This document shows, one piece after another, positions 34,958 to 46,931 of a stretch of 64,000 bases of DNA. The notes beneath the pieces were generated by a model, which saw only the letters and a list, made by a program, of their open reading frames with translations, was not told the DNA's origin and searched no databases. Source of the stretch: Zingiber officinale. Its lineage: Eukaryota > Streptophyta > Magnoliopsida > Zingiberales > Zingiberaceae. The translations under genes and the position numbers were made by a program. Within the stretch, counting starts at the first letter, position 1, and each line of letters opens with the position of its first letter. The stretch spans positions 42,343,645 through 42,407,644 of the forward strand of contig NC_055993.1 of assembly GCF_018446385.1 (NCBI RefSeq), read 5' to 3'.

Positions 34958-37900
34958 ATGGAAATCCGTCGCAGGCTTCCGCCGAGCGTTGCCTCTGCAT
35001 CCAAGGGGCGCAAGCCTGTCCCGGAGGCTCCCGTGCAGGCCTCCGATGCTCTCCCCGTCCCGATCCGCTATACCAACCTCCTCTTCTCCGCGCTCTTCGC
35101 CGCCTCTCTGGTCTTCCTGATGCGCCGGTGGCGCGAGAAGGTCCGTATCTCTTCTCCTCTCCACGTCGTTGGCCTCGCTGAGATCGTCGCCATCGTCGGC
35201 CTTGTAGCCTCCCTCATCTACCTCCTCAGCTTTTTTGGGATCGCGTTCGTCCAGTCCATCGTTTCCTCAAATGACGAGGAGGACGATTTCCTCCTCACCG
35301 ATTCCACGGAGCCCTCTGCCACGTCCGCTCCCACTCCATCTCCCGCTCCTGCGCCTTGCTCGCTTCTCTGCTCCGCTTCGGCCCTCGAGAAAATTCCAGA
35401 TCTCATCGCTGACGACGAGGAGATCGTCTCTTCCGTTGTCGCCGGGAAAGTTCCATCCTACGTTCTGGAGTCCAAGCTCGGCGATTGCCGAAGAGCTGCA
35501 GGGATCCGGCGAGAGGCGCTGAGGCGGACTACCGGGAGGGGCCTGGAGGGTCTTCCCCTTGACGGATTCGACTACGCGTCCATATTGGGACAATGCTGCG
35601 AACTCCCAATAGGGTACGTGCAGTTGCCGGTGGGGATCGCCGGACCACTTCTGCTCAATGGGAGGCAATACCACGTGCCTATGGCGACGACGGAGGGTTG
35701 CCTGGTTGCGAGCACCAACAGGGGTTGTAAAGCCATCTTGGAGTCTGGGGGAGCCACCGCAATTGTTCTAAGGGATGGTATGACGAGAGCTCCGGCAGTG
35801 AGGCTGCCATTGGCAAAGCGTGCTGCGGAGCTCAAGGCCTTTTTGGAGAATCCCAACAATTTTGAGATGATCTCCCTCGTGTTCAACAAGTATTCTTTTG
35901 CCCTTTCAACTCTTCATTTGCAAAATAGGGATCTAGGAAGATTGTAGGCAGGACATGTTTTTTGTTGGTTTCTGGTTTGTGCAAAACGTAAGTTTTTTTA
36001 ATCCTTTCATTTATTGATCGATCCCATCAATCTTTTGAAAAGGACTGGAACTTATCTAATTTCTGATTTTGCATGAAATTAGGATGTTTGTTAAAACTTT
36101 CCAGCGTATTCTGTGATCCTATTCTTTGTTTATTTCTTCTCTTAGTGATTATATATCTACTCTCATCTGCCCGTAGCTTAGATATAGTTGGAAAAAGTAA
36201 AATGCCATTTTCCAACGCAGTCTACAATTGCTTCTGAATTTTAACATATTTGTCTTTTCTTTTATATTGAAAAGAAAATAAAATCATTTTAAGCTCCCGT
36301 TTCCTTCATTTCTTTGAATAACAATTTGATGTATTTTCATTGAACATGAACATCTGCAGATCAAGCAGATTTGCTAAGTTTCAGGGCATCAAATGTGCAC
36401 TGGCAGGGAGGAACCTTTATATGAGATTCAGTTGCAGCACAGGAGATGCCATGGGTATGAATATGGTATCCAAGGGTGTGCAAAACGTTTTGGACTATCT
36501 TCTGACAGACTTCCCAGACATGGAAGTGATTGGTATTTCTGGTGAGCTTCTTTGTCCTGCTTGATCCTTCAATTTGCATCTAGACATCAGGACCTTCCTA
36601 ATTGATCATTCCTCAAAGGAAAACACCACATCAATTAGGTCAAGGAAACTATTTGCTTACTTATCCATCGCCTGTTTCAAAAGGACTTTTACATTTGACA
36701 AAGTCCTATCAGTTATGTGAGTGATTCAGCTGTACTTCGAGTTTTTATGTTCACTAATTATGTTCTTCCATACTAGATAGGAAAGTTGTTTTCAACTAGC
36801 AGAATTTAACATTTGCAGTGATGTTTTTGACACCAAAGTTAGTAATTTACCTTATCTATGGTGGCTTCTGCAAATCCAAATAGTTGAGACTCATGCTAAT
36901 TGTTGTTGCATACGAGGGTTGTTTTTATTTCCTTTCCATTCAGCTACTTGAACTCAATTATTTGATTACTTCTTGTTAGTTTTACATCAAGATAGAAGAA
37001 ACCTATTGGATCTTCATGTACTAGATGCAATATTGCAATTCAATTCTTTATATCAGGACATCATCCATTTTGGATTAAACCTATAATTGTGGGATGTAAA
37101 CCCATAATTCACATGGTGAAAACTTGACTTGGTCAAATCAACTTTGCTTTACAGTTACCATCACAGACAGGACTGTAAATTCCATCCTTTTGTTGGCATG
37201 TTTTGATTCTTATGTTTTGTCTCTCTCTAGGTAATTATTGTTCAGACAAGAAACCTGCTGCAGTGAATTGGATTGAAGGTCGGGGCAAATCTGTGGTCTG
37301 TGAAGCAATTATCAAAGAGGAGGTGGTGAAGAAGACTCTCAAGATCAATGTACCAGCTCTAGTTGAACTCAACGTGATTAAGAACCTTGCTGGGTCTGCA
37401 GTTGCTGGATCTCTTGGAGGTTTTAACGCACATGCCAGCAATATTGTTTCTGCAGTATTCATTGCTACTGGCCAAGATCCTGCTCAAAATATTGAAAGTT
37501 CTCACTGCATCACAATGATGGAAGCTGTGAATGATGGAAAGGATCTCCATGTATCTGTCACTATGCCATCCATTGAGGTAATTCTCTCGTCTTTCTGTTA
37601 GTTCTCAATTTGAACTCATTTTACTTGTTTATTCCTGAACTTGATCTCCATACCCTTGACTTATTAAATGTTCCCAAAACTGTATGCAATAGGTTGTGAT
37701 TCGTAGATCAATAGGCTTTAATGACGATAGTGAAAGTATCACATGGAATCATATGTAGTAGTATTCAGTTTTTCCTTTGGATTTTTCATATATGGTTTAT
37801 TTCTCTTGTGATAGAATTGGTTCTTAAGTTGGACCAACATTTCTGGTAACAACAGTTGGTCTTCACGACTGTCTGTCTTCCTCTTCGTTAAAAATTGATT

Positions 37901-38612
37901 ACTTATGATGATCATCATAGTAATTCAAAATGAGGGGAGCATGGGAATATATCAAATCTGAATCAAACCATTCAAAGACACCTTCATTACTCTTATCTTT
38001 GTCACGGTGGTCCAATGAGTTCATCAGACTTTATGTTTTAAACAAGTTCACTGAGAACAATAACGTCTGAAACAGCAAGCTTGATATAAAAGAATGATTA
38101 TTTGTCCAAAATAGTTTTATATTAAGATTTGAGTTTGTCCGGGCCTGTATATTGAATAACCTCAATTGGGTCTTATTCTATTCATGATGAGGTTTAATCC
38201 AAACCAAACTTCTCATTAGTCCAATTATAGAAGTTCGTCCCTTTGCTTTTCCATGTGATAGACTAGGGCCATCTTATGTCAGGCAAAGGAAACTATGAAA
38301 TAAAATTGAAATCAGCTCCAGTTGTTCACAACTTAGCTCTGGTTGCTCTTTGTGCTGTGCATATTGCAGGTAGGCACTGTGGGTGGTGGGACTCAGTTGG
38401 CTTCTCAGGCTGCCTGTTTGGACCTTCTGGGCGTAAAGGGTGCAAATCTGGACACCCCTGGGGCCAATGCCAGGCTCCTGGCCACCATTGTGGCTGGCGC
38501 TGTTCTAGCGGGAGAACTTTCTCTTCTGTCTGCCCTTGCTGCAGGCCAGCTCGTGAAAAGCCACATGAAATACAACCGATCCAACAAAGATTTCAACAAA
38601 GTTGCCCCCTAA
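34958..38612 (+). CDS. HMGR: 3-Hydroxy-3-methylglutaryl-CoA reductase (HMGR), four exons
   Basis: Converts HMG-CoA to mevalonate with NADPH, the key step of the cytosolic mevalonate pathway to sterols and terpenoids, at the ER membrane. Exons 34958-35889, 36360-36541, 37231-37577 and 38370-38612 join in frame with GT-AG introns to give 567 residues, a usual plant length and gene structure. It starts MEIRRR, an arginine motif typical of ER retention. Membrane segments lie near residues 38-57 and 70-102, then an acidic and Pro/Ser-rich linker. Catalytic residues are kept: Glu246 (TTEGCLVAS), a Lys in SDKKPAA (378-379), Asp515 (NLDTPG) and His552 (KSHMKYNRS). NADPH motifs DAMGMNM (340-346) and GTVGGGT (489-495) are present. 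Ser558 matches the conserved SnRK1 phosphosite. No breaks are seen; it looks functional. Confidence 0.97.
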
Positions 38613-38790
38613 CCGATCCTGCTCACATTATAGCTCATATCTTGTGCTGGGAGGTTGAGTGGCCCAACTCCATACTGTTCACCATGTTGGTTTATAGCTG
38701 TGATGGGAGGGCATCTCCCTTTCTCTTCACCGTGTTGCTGTTCTTAACTTCTGCCTAGTTAGTACAATATAAAATCATTTCGATTTGTTG
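38613..38790 (+). other. Probable HMGR 3' UTR
   Basis: Sequence after the TAA includes an AATATAAA-like polyadenylation signal at 38765-38772. The transcript end is inferred. Confidence 0.45.
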
Positions 38791-40072
38791 TTCCTGAGTT
38801 CATTAATGGTTGTGATATAGTGAAGAACAGTATTTTGAAAGTCAGATGGGATCCGTCGGTAAGAACAAAGCAAGAGCCAGCCATACTTTACTAACAACAC
38901 ATGGCAACATGTTACTACCACGTGCAGCGTTGCACTGATTGCGATTGTCTATAACCACACAAGAGTTCTAACTTGAATGGCAACTAGACTTTTAGACCCA
39001 AGAAATCCATTTCCCTCAAAATTACTTATGCCGGATTCAGTTCCTTCTTCACTTAAATGTGATTAAGGTATGAAACAGAGAGATTCAAGGTCCATACAAT
39101 TAGATATACGATCCAATATGAACGTAATATTTTGTTTGATTAGTTTGGCTTGTTTGACTTGCTTAACTTATTTGAACTGCCTAACTCGTTCTACGAGTTT
39201 GGTATGCTTATCTAACTTAAACCCATCTAACAATTGGAAGGACCCTTTCAGATCACTAGTTCGTTAAGATTGTTTTCACTTGGCTAGCTGGTTGGGACTG
39301 TTTCAGATGGCCCTCATATAGGAGCCAAGTGGTCTTTATATGAATAAAATATAAAATAAGAATACTCATTTTAAAAAATAAAATGAATCCGAATTAATTC
39401 TTGAAAATAGTTTTTGAAAAATTATTTTATAATTAAATATTTTTTAAAAAATAGTAATAGGAAATGGAACAACCAAACTCCCAATTAAGGAATTTGGCCT
39501 TGAGTGAGATATGTCCGAATCACAAGCATGTTAAAATGAAAATAAGTTACCTGAAATTCCATTTTTTAATTATTTTTTTGCCTGTAAAAGTCAAATCCAT
39601 TTGTCAGTTGCCACCTTGAGTCTCTTTTGTTATTTGCTTGATTTTGTCGGATACTTGATGACAGATGGCTTGTAGAATTTGCAATGAAATTATGTGATGG
39701 GATCCGGATTGAAATGTTAATGATAAATTGAAATTTTAAAATAATAATAATAATAATAATACAACGCATCGACATCTCCTTTAAACAACATTCTTATCGT
39801 AGGTGCTTAATTTTTTATTTTTCATGTTTTTTAATCCATGTATCATGATCCGGCCAACATAAAATTTCCATCCGTTACTAAAATAAATTTAAAAGTGCTC
39901 ATAAAGATCCATCTGAATGGTCAATTGTATGATCGAATAGAGTACTAGAGGGGCGAGAAGAATAGTGTGTGTCGTTTTTTCATGATTTTTAAAAAATTTG
40001 CAGCAGAATAGAAAAAGAAAAATAAATAAAATATTAACAACTTTATTTTTATTTGGTTCACAGCCTATACTG
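38791..40072. other. Intergenic DNA downstream of HMGR
   Basis: AT-rich with a short (AAT)n run near 39740-39762. No gene or complete mobile element is recognised. Confidence 0.5.
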
Positions 40073-41430
40073 TGATGAGCGTATTTTATATACGATTTTT
40101 ATAGTAATTTGATGCATATCTTGTTCCATTTTATATACATATATTTTATATTTGCATCTCTTTATACTTCATTTCGTTACTTTTATTTTTTTAGTTCGGA
40201 GAACCACTTTTTGTTTATTTTTATTTATAGGACTTGATTTCTAGAACAAATCTATTGGAATGTGGAGTTGGAGCAAGGAGCATGCTCTGACCATATCCCA
40301 TGGCACGGGCGTGCTCCTACAGCCAAAAAAGATGAAGAATAGAGAGGAAGATGGCTCAACATGGGCTAACCATGTCTTATCATCGAGCCTCATTATCGAG
40401 CCGAACACATGAAGCGTCTATGAAGAAAAAGGACTCAGAAGATCACCAAAATGAAATTTTAATCAAGGAACACGTTCCGATCGTGTCCCATGACACGAAC
40501 ATGTTCATACGAAACAAATTGGGTAGCGGGCACCATTGCCTGGCCATGTTAGCGGGCACAACCTTCAGCCAGTTTCTCGAGCCTAACACTGGCGCTTGTG
40601 CTAGTCGGTATGGGTCATGTCAGCCTCCTGCCTAAATTGTAGATAAAACTTCAAACGACCATAACTTTCGGTTCGGTTTGAGACATGGGTCATACCACCT
40701 ATCAAAATGTAGATAATTTCATGATCTACAATTGTTATTCAGGGTTTAACCCAAGAAAACTGGGTTTAATGGTCAAAAACCTATTTTGGATGAGCTATAT
40801 AAATCTAGCATATCTGAGCAGTTTGGGGAGAATATAAAAGGGTCAAGGAAACCCTTCTTGAGATTAGGTCCAACCAGAGAGATATGCCCCTTCCTTGGGA
40901 GACAATTTTTCCCTATTGGGGAAATCCTAGAGGAACTATCTTCATTCATTTCGATGATTCGTCCACTTCTAGAGCAAGGAACCATTATAAAGACACCGAC
41001 AATCTTCTCGCTAAACATTTCTTCCTCTATTCTCTAGTTTGGATTGTATGAATGCTTCTCTCAGTGTCTTTGGTTTATAATTCCCTTACTATGGAGTAGT
41101 TCTCTTGATTCTAGGAGTAGGAATTAGCCCCTTTGATATGTAAACACTATTTTATTTAATCTATTGAATTTGCATGTTACTTGTTCTATGAAATATGTGT
41201 TTAGGGTATAAGGCCTACTATGTATATATGATTGTGATGCCAAACCCATGAGATTCGCATCCCATGAGAATTCAGTGATAAACCTAAAGGAGAATCTAGG
41301 GGAACATGATTTCTAGGGTTAGTGTCTAGGCTAAGTCCAAATTTTGAAAATCTAAGAAATTGGGATTTTTGAAAATATCATTTTTCCAAAAATTTTGAAA
41401 CCAATTTGAAAAAGTAAGTTGATAAAATAT
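40073..41430 (+). repeat. LTR relic related to 17065-18730
   Basis: Begins TGATGAGCG followed by a TATATAC-rich start similar to 17065. It carries CCCATGGCACGGGCGTG-type motifs (40290-40510) and an ACTATGGAGTAG block near 41090 shared with 17960. The right end is lost near the E4 remnant. Confidence 0.5.
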
Positions 41431-41442
41431 AGTAAACAGAAA

Positions 41443-43589
41443 ATAAGTTCTATTCTACTAAGTACATTCCTATTTGTCTTCTAAGTGTACTGAACTCAAG
41501 TTCAGATAAGGGCTTTGTGAATATGTTAGCCAGGTTTGATTTGGACTCAATATAGTTAAGTACAATATCACCTTTAGCTACGTGATCCCTTACAAAATGG
41601 TGTTTTACTTCTATATGTTTAGTCCTTGAGTGATGAATTGGATTCTTAGTTAGATTAATTGAACTTATATTATCAATTGAAATTTTTGTTTTCTGATATT
41701 CTAGTTGATAATCTTTAAGTGTATGCATCATCCATAACAATTGAGATGCACATTCTCCTAGGGCTATGTATTCAGCCTCAGTGGTAGATAAAGCAATACA
41801 GTGTTGCTTTCGGCTTGACCAACTTACTAGGCATTGACCTAGAAATTGACAGCTGCCCTTGTGCTTTTTCTATCTAACTTGCACTCGGCATAGTCTGAGT
41901 CAGAGTAGCCAGTTAGGTCAAGGGTGCAAAACCTAGGGTACCAGAGTCCTACATTTAAAGTTCCCTTAATATACCTAAGTATTCTTTTGACAAAGGTTAA
42001 GTGAGACTTTTTTGCACAAGATTAGTATCTTGCACACATACCTACTGCAAAAAGAATGTCCGGTCGACTTGTAGTTAGGTACAGTAGACTTCCTATCGCA
42101 CTTCGATAGTATTTCAAGTCTACTGGTTTACCTTCTAAGTCTGAGTCAATTTTAATATTAGTGGCCATTTGTGTATTAATATTTTTTTAGTTTTCCATTC
42201 CAAATTTTCTAACTAATTCGTTAGCATATTCAATTTGATAAATGTAAATTCCATCTTTGGTTTGTTTAATTTGTAAACCTAAGAAAAAGTTAAGTTCACC
42301 TACCAGACTCATTTCAAATTCATTTTCTATTAATTTGGTAAATTCTTTTAAAAATTTGGAGTTGGTTGATCCAAAAATTATATCGTCTACGTAAATTTGG
42401 GCTATAAAAATATCTTTCTCTAAGATTTTTACAAAGAGGGTTGGATCTATTTGACCTTGGTTGAATCCTTTTGATATTAGATAATTGGACAAGTGTTCAT
42501 ACCAAGCCCTAGGAGCTTGTTTAGTCCATATAGGGCCTTTTTTTAGTCTAAAGACATGATTTGGATGTTCTAAGTCCTCAAATCCTGGGGGTTGACCTAC
42601 ATATACCTCTTCTTTAATAAATCTGTTTAAAAATATGGATTTTATGTTCATTTGGTATAGCTTGAATCCCTTGTGTGCTGCATAGGCCAGCAGCATCCTA
42701 ATGGATTCAAGTCTGGCTACAGGGGCATAGGTCTCATCATAGTCTAACCCTTCTACTTGATTGAACCCTTTAGCTACTAACCTAGCTTTGTTTCTAACTA
42801 TTTCGCTTTGATCATCTAATTTGTTTCTAAAAACCCATTTAGTATCAATTACGGTCTTGTTAATGGGTTTAGGGACTAATTCCCAGACCTGATTTCTTTC
42901 AAATTGGGCTAACTCTTTTTGCATTGCTAAGGTCCAGTCTGGGTCTGGTAGGGTTTCATCTATAGTTTTGGGTTCAATTTTGGAAATGAGAGCTATTTGG
43001 GTTAGGTTCCTATAAGATGACCTCGTTCTGACTCCTAGAGTTGAATCACCCAAAATTTGGTCACATGGGTGATTGACGCTTGTTCTTGTTGGTCTTATAT
43101 TTGGGTTAGTAATTGGTTCTTCAGATTCATTAGGTTCAGGTTGAATTTCTTCATTATCATCTATATATCTTGAGTTAACATTTTCTGTATTATTATTTTC
43201 ATTTATTATATTGGGTAGTTTATTTTCTCCATCAAATATTACATTTGTTGTTTCTTCAACTTTTAGGGTATTTTTGTTATACACTCTATATGCCCTACTG
43301 GTTGTTGAGTACCCTAAAAATATTCCTGGGGTTGTTTTTGACGAAAATTTCCCTAAGTAGTCTCTAGTGTTTAAAATAAATACTTTACACCCAAATACTT
43401 TTAAATAGTTTAAGTTAGGAATTTTATTATAGTATATTTCATAGGGTGTTTTATTTTGAAATTTGTTAATTAAAATCCTATTTTGTATATAACAGGCTAT
43501 ATTAATTGCTTCAGCCCAGAATTGATTAGATAATTTGAATTCGTTTAACATGGTTCTAGTGGCTTCTTGTAGGGTTCTATTTTTATGTT
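41443..43589 (-). pseudogene. E4 integrase C-terminus, RT and RNase H
   Basis: A long open piece, 43551-42187, runs from [11 protein letters not shown] through RT. Key sites are altered. The first RT Asp (QMDVK in relatives) reads QMNIK, and LYGLKQ is scrambled to PIWTKQ by two nearby indels that cancel in frame. YVDDIIFG is intact. After a stop at 42187 the frame continues with SRPDILFAVGM, then TEAEYIA-type RNase H and SRTKHIEVKHHFVRD to 41450. It is non-functional. Confidence 0.88.
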
Positions 43590-43594
43590 CTACT

Positions 43595-44662
43595 TGTTGG
43601 TGCGGTTAGCACTAACGATCTAACTCAGGTTTTGATGAATGACAAATCAGGTTAAGTTAGGTTCGTCGTTATCTAACACTCTGATCGAGTGTGTAGGATA
43701 AGTCCAGACAGGTCGACGGGCTGACCAGATGTCTGGCACGAAGTCCAGCTAGGTCGACAGGCTTACCGGATAGCTAGCGAGAAGTCCAAGCAGGTCGACA
43801 GGCTGACCGGACGCTTGGCAAGAAGTCCAGCTAGGTCGACGGGCTGACCGGATAGCTGGCAAGAAGTCCAGACGGGTCGAAGGGCTGACCGGACGTCTGG
43901 CAGGTAAGTGAGGTAAGTCATTGGAGGGGAGTGACTGCGAGGACGCGTTCCCGAGAAGGGAACATTAGGCGTCGATCCAGCTTAGATCCATTTCGGATGT
44001 CTAAGTCGAGATCGTGACTAGATTCCGGTCTCGGAAAGACGGAATCTAAGTCATACTATTTGTGCTAATTCATACTATTATAAAATGTGCTAACAATCTA
44101 TGTTGCAGGATATATATTGCCTCGGACTAACTTTGTTTTGCAGGAAAAGGGAGTTTTCTGGAACAAGGTGGTCCGGGCGCCCGGAGGGGATCCGGGCGCC
44201 CGGAAGGGATCCGGGCGTCCGGAAGGCAAATTATATCTAGCCGAGTCGTCGCCACGTGGAGAATCTCGATTTGAGTAACTACGTCACATTCCAGGCGCCC
44301 GGAAGGAATCCAGGCGTTCGGAGCAACATATAAAAGAAGCCCCAGGCAGGAGCTTCAGAATCATCAATCTGAGAACTCTTCTACTGCTGGTCCTGCTGCT
44401 CTACTGCGACGCCAACAAAGCTCCGACAAAGTGCTCCTTCGGTTTTTAGTTAATTTCCTTGTCGGTATTACTTTGTTTCACTAGCATTCCCTGTATTCAT
44501 TTTGTCATTATATTCGAATTGTTAGTGATTGCCCAACGAAAGTGGTCAAGGACCACGAGCCTTCGAGTAGGAGTCGTCACAGGCTCCGAACGAAGTAAAA
44601 ACAACTGTGTTCATTTACTTTTCCGCTGCGTATTTTTACTCGACTTTTCGAATCGATATACA
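43595..44662 (+). mobile_element. SIRE-type solo LTR nested in E4 integrase
   Basis: A 1068-bp unit, TGTTGGTGCGG...CGATATACA, with a perfect CTACT duplication at 43590-43594 and 44663-44667. Removing it restores [14 protein letters not shown] in the integrase. It holds a five-unit hairpin array (43704-43900), GGGCGCCCGG palindromes (44175-44320), a TATA-like ATATAAAAGAAGCC near 44326, and a typical 3' end (AAAGTGGTCAAGGACCACG). No gene. Confidence 0.93.
43704..43900 (+). repeat. Five-unit hairpin array with covarying arms
   Basis: Period about 41 bp; each unit is AAGTC plus arm, GGTC, loop, GACC, arm, GCA. Arms: CCAGAC/GTCTGG, CCAGCTA/TAGCTAG (one mismatch), CCAAGC/GCTTGG, CCAGCTA/TAGCTGG and CCAGACG/CGTCTGG. 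The inner GGTC/GACC stem is constant except TACC in unit 2. Both arms change together between units. Confidence 0.9.
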
Positions 44663-44667
44663 CTACT

Positions 44668-45551
44668 AGACCATTTTGTTGGGGGGTCCTAGGGCAAGAA
44701 TATTCATGTTTATACCCATTAATTTTACAGAATTTAATAAAGTTATGATTTTCAAATTCTCCCCGATGGTTACTTCTAATTCTTTTTATCTGAGTGTATT
44801 TTTCATTTTCTATTAATTTACAAAAAACTTTAAACATTTCAAGAGTTTCATCTTTGGTTTTTATAAATTTTACCCAAGTAAATCTTGAGTAGTCATCGAT
44901 TATTACTAAGCAATATTGGTTTTTGCTTAGTGACTTGGCTCCATGTGAATCAAATAAGTCTAGGTGAAAGAGCTCAAGTATTGAAGTTGTTCTGCTTAGG
45001 TTGGTTAACTTATAGTTTGACTTGGTTTGTTTGCCTTGTTGACAAGCATCACAAATTGAATTTTCAATACATTTTAATTTGGGCAGACCTCTAACTAGAC
45101 CATTTTAACTCATTTTTTAAATGAGTCTAGTATGAGTGTGACCCAGTCTCCTATGTCACAACTCAGTTTCCTCTTGTTGTGTTAATAAACACTCTAGTGA
45201 GGAGGTTTGTAGGTCTATAATATAAATATTCTTTTTCTGAATACCCTTAAGTGTAATTTTAGGATTATTAATATTCTTAATTATACATTTAGTTTTTGAA
45301 AATGTGACTAAATATCCTGAGTCACATAACTGACTAATACTAAGTAAATTGAAACTGAATTGTTCAACTAATAATACTTTTCGAATGTAAAAATCAGAAT
45401 TTAATTGGATGTTACCTATTCCGATTACTTTAAGGGTTCCGTCATTGCCGAACGTGACATACCCTAGGTTCTTGAGTTTCAACTTCATGAATTTCAGTCT
45501 GTCTCCAGTCATATGTCTGGAGCATCCACTATCTAGCATCCATTGATCCAA
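44668..45551 (-). pseudogene. E4 protease and integrase N-terminal part
   Basis: Protease with MLDSGCSRHMTGD and the FNLLSISQLCD core. After a break come the GAG-pre-integrase and integrase: CQQGKQTKSNYK, LFHLDLF (first Asp), WVKFIKTKDE, then IRSNHRGEF, where the second catalytic Asp of RSDHGGEF is Asn, and PQQNG at the solo LTR. Not functional. Confidence 0.85.
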
Positions 45552-45699
45552 ATCTTTATGTTCCTACATAAAGTATTTGATTTGGGTCAATTTGCTGGAT
45601 TTAGAAGATAGTTTGACTGAAATTATCTTAATGTTCCATCTCACCCAGTCTAGATGATCAACCATGGTATTCCTATGGGTGTTTGTGAGACGGTTTATT

Positions 45700-46015
45700 A
45701 AGTTAATTGAGTCAATTGGGTTAAGTCAAGTGAATTAGATTTTAGTTAATTATTAAATTGATTAATCAAGTTTGTTAAATTGATTAACGTAAATTATTAA
45801 ATTGATTAATTAAGTTAACTATTAACTTGATTAAGTTAATTATTAAATTGATTAATTAAGTTAATTGATTAATTAAGTTAAATTATTAAATTGATTAATT
45901 AAGTTAATTAATTAATTAAGTTAAATGATTAAATTGATTAATTAAGTTAAATGAATTAATTAAGTTAAATTATTAAATTGATTAATTAAGTTAATTGATT
46001 AATTAAATTGAACTA
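45700..46015. repeat. AT-rich tandem repeats in E4
   Basis: About 300 bp made of variants of TTAAATTGATTAATTAAG. It lies between the gag and protease parts and is absent from the E1-E3 Copia family. Confidence 0.9.
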
Positions 46016-46179
46016 AGTTCAACTTAAATCCATCTCACCAGATTCTAAGTTATTAATCACGGAACCTTAAGTAGTTTTATGAGATGATTATCTTTGATTT
46101 AAATTATTTCTAAGGATTAATTTACATTTGAGTTAACCTTAGGTTTTCCAATTAGTCAATTAAATATGTATTTCAAAAA

Positions 46180-46290
46180 TTGATTCCCAGGTCGTGGCCA
46201 GATACTAGGCCTTCTTGGTTATGGGATCATCTACCACTTCCTAGACAGAACCGCTCAAAGAAATGACATATTTAATTTTCTTTTTGAAAT
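46180..46290 (-). other. Conserved non-coding block after gag, E4
   Basis: The minus strand has CTAGGAAGTGGT, CCAAGAAGGCCTAGTATC and GGCCACGACC, aligned with 22640-22770 in the gag-only element. No reading frame explains the conservation. Confidence 0.6.
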
Positions 46291-46395
46291 CCCTAAGTTT
46301 AACTACACAAGTGTAAATTATGCCTAGGTCCTTAATCTATCCTAATCTAAACATGCATATTAACAAGAAAGTAAATAAACAATCATCAAACAATT

Positions 46396-46931
46396 CTATT
46401 TATGTATTAAGATAGTTTTTCTATTGGCTTCCCCTGGATCATAGCCTCGATATGATCTATCAAGGTAATGAACTTGATCCTTGGGGACCCAATATTGATC
46501 AAATCCAACTTGATTGATCAAGTTGGACTTAGGTACCCATGCTTGGACTATCTTACTATTCGATCTGTTAATAAGCGATAAATAAGATCGATGTTTATTT
46601 TTAGCTTCAAATCCTAGTCCGGATCGATTGTATATAGCTTTCTGTTTTCCAAGAATCAAGTCAAGATTCTTGGAACCTAGTGTAAACCGCTCCAATATAG
46701 TCTTCAAATCCTTGACTTGACTTTTCAGGCTGAAATTCTCTTTCTCAAGTTTTTGGACTTGAGTTGAGGTTCCAGTCCGAACAGGGTCAGTAAAGGATTT
46801 AGTTTTAGTCAATTCTTTAAGGGATGTTACCTCCTTCAGAAGCGACTTGATCCAAACATTGGATTTTGCTAACTTATGCATTAAATAATTAATTAAATTA
46901 TATAGACGATTTGTACTTACAGAGGGGTTTG
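46396..46931 (-). pseudogene. E4 gag C-terminal coiled coil
   Basis: The minus frame encodes a heptad-rich coiled coil (KLEKENFSLKSQVKDLK) and a tail NQVGFDQYWVPKDQVHYLDR known from SIRE-type gag. It is cut by the E2 LTR at 46932, so the frame continuing to 47178 is a chance fusion with LTR sequence. Confidence 0.8.

Larger units (their letters stand above)
41443..46931 (-). mobile_element. SIRE-type Copia element E4, truncated and interrupted
   Basis: Minus-strand order: gag C-terminus (46931-46396), conserved non-coding block, AT-rich tandem DNA, protease (45551), integrase, RT and RNase H (to 41450). A solo LTR (43595-44662) splits integrase, and E2 inserts at 46931/46932. No 3' LTR was found after RNase H. 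The sequence style ([29 protein letters not shown]) is that of the SIRE/Maximus group. The 5' part should lie right of the window, beyond E2. Confidence 0.88.

Noticed and set aside
34624..35164. Antisense frames over HMGR exon 1
   Set aside because: They are by-products of GC-rich coding DNA on the opposite strand.
38276..38758. 160-codon frame over HMGR exon 4
   Set aside because: It is a different frame from the true exon 4 (38370-38612) and includes intron sequence.
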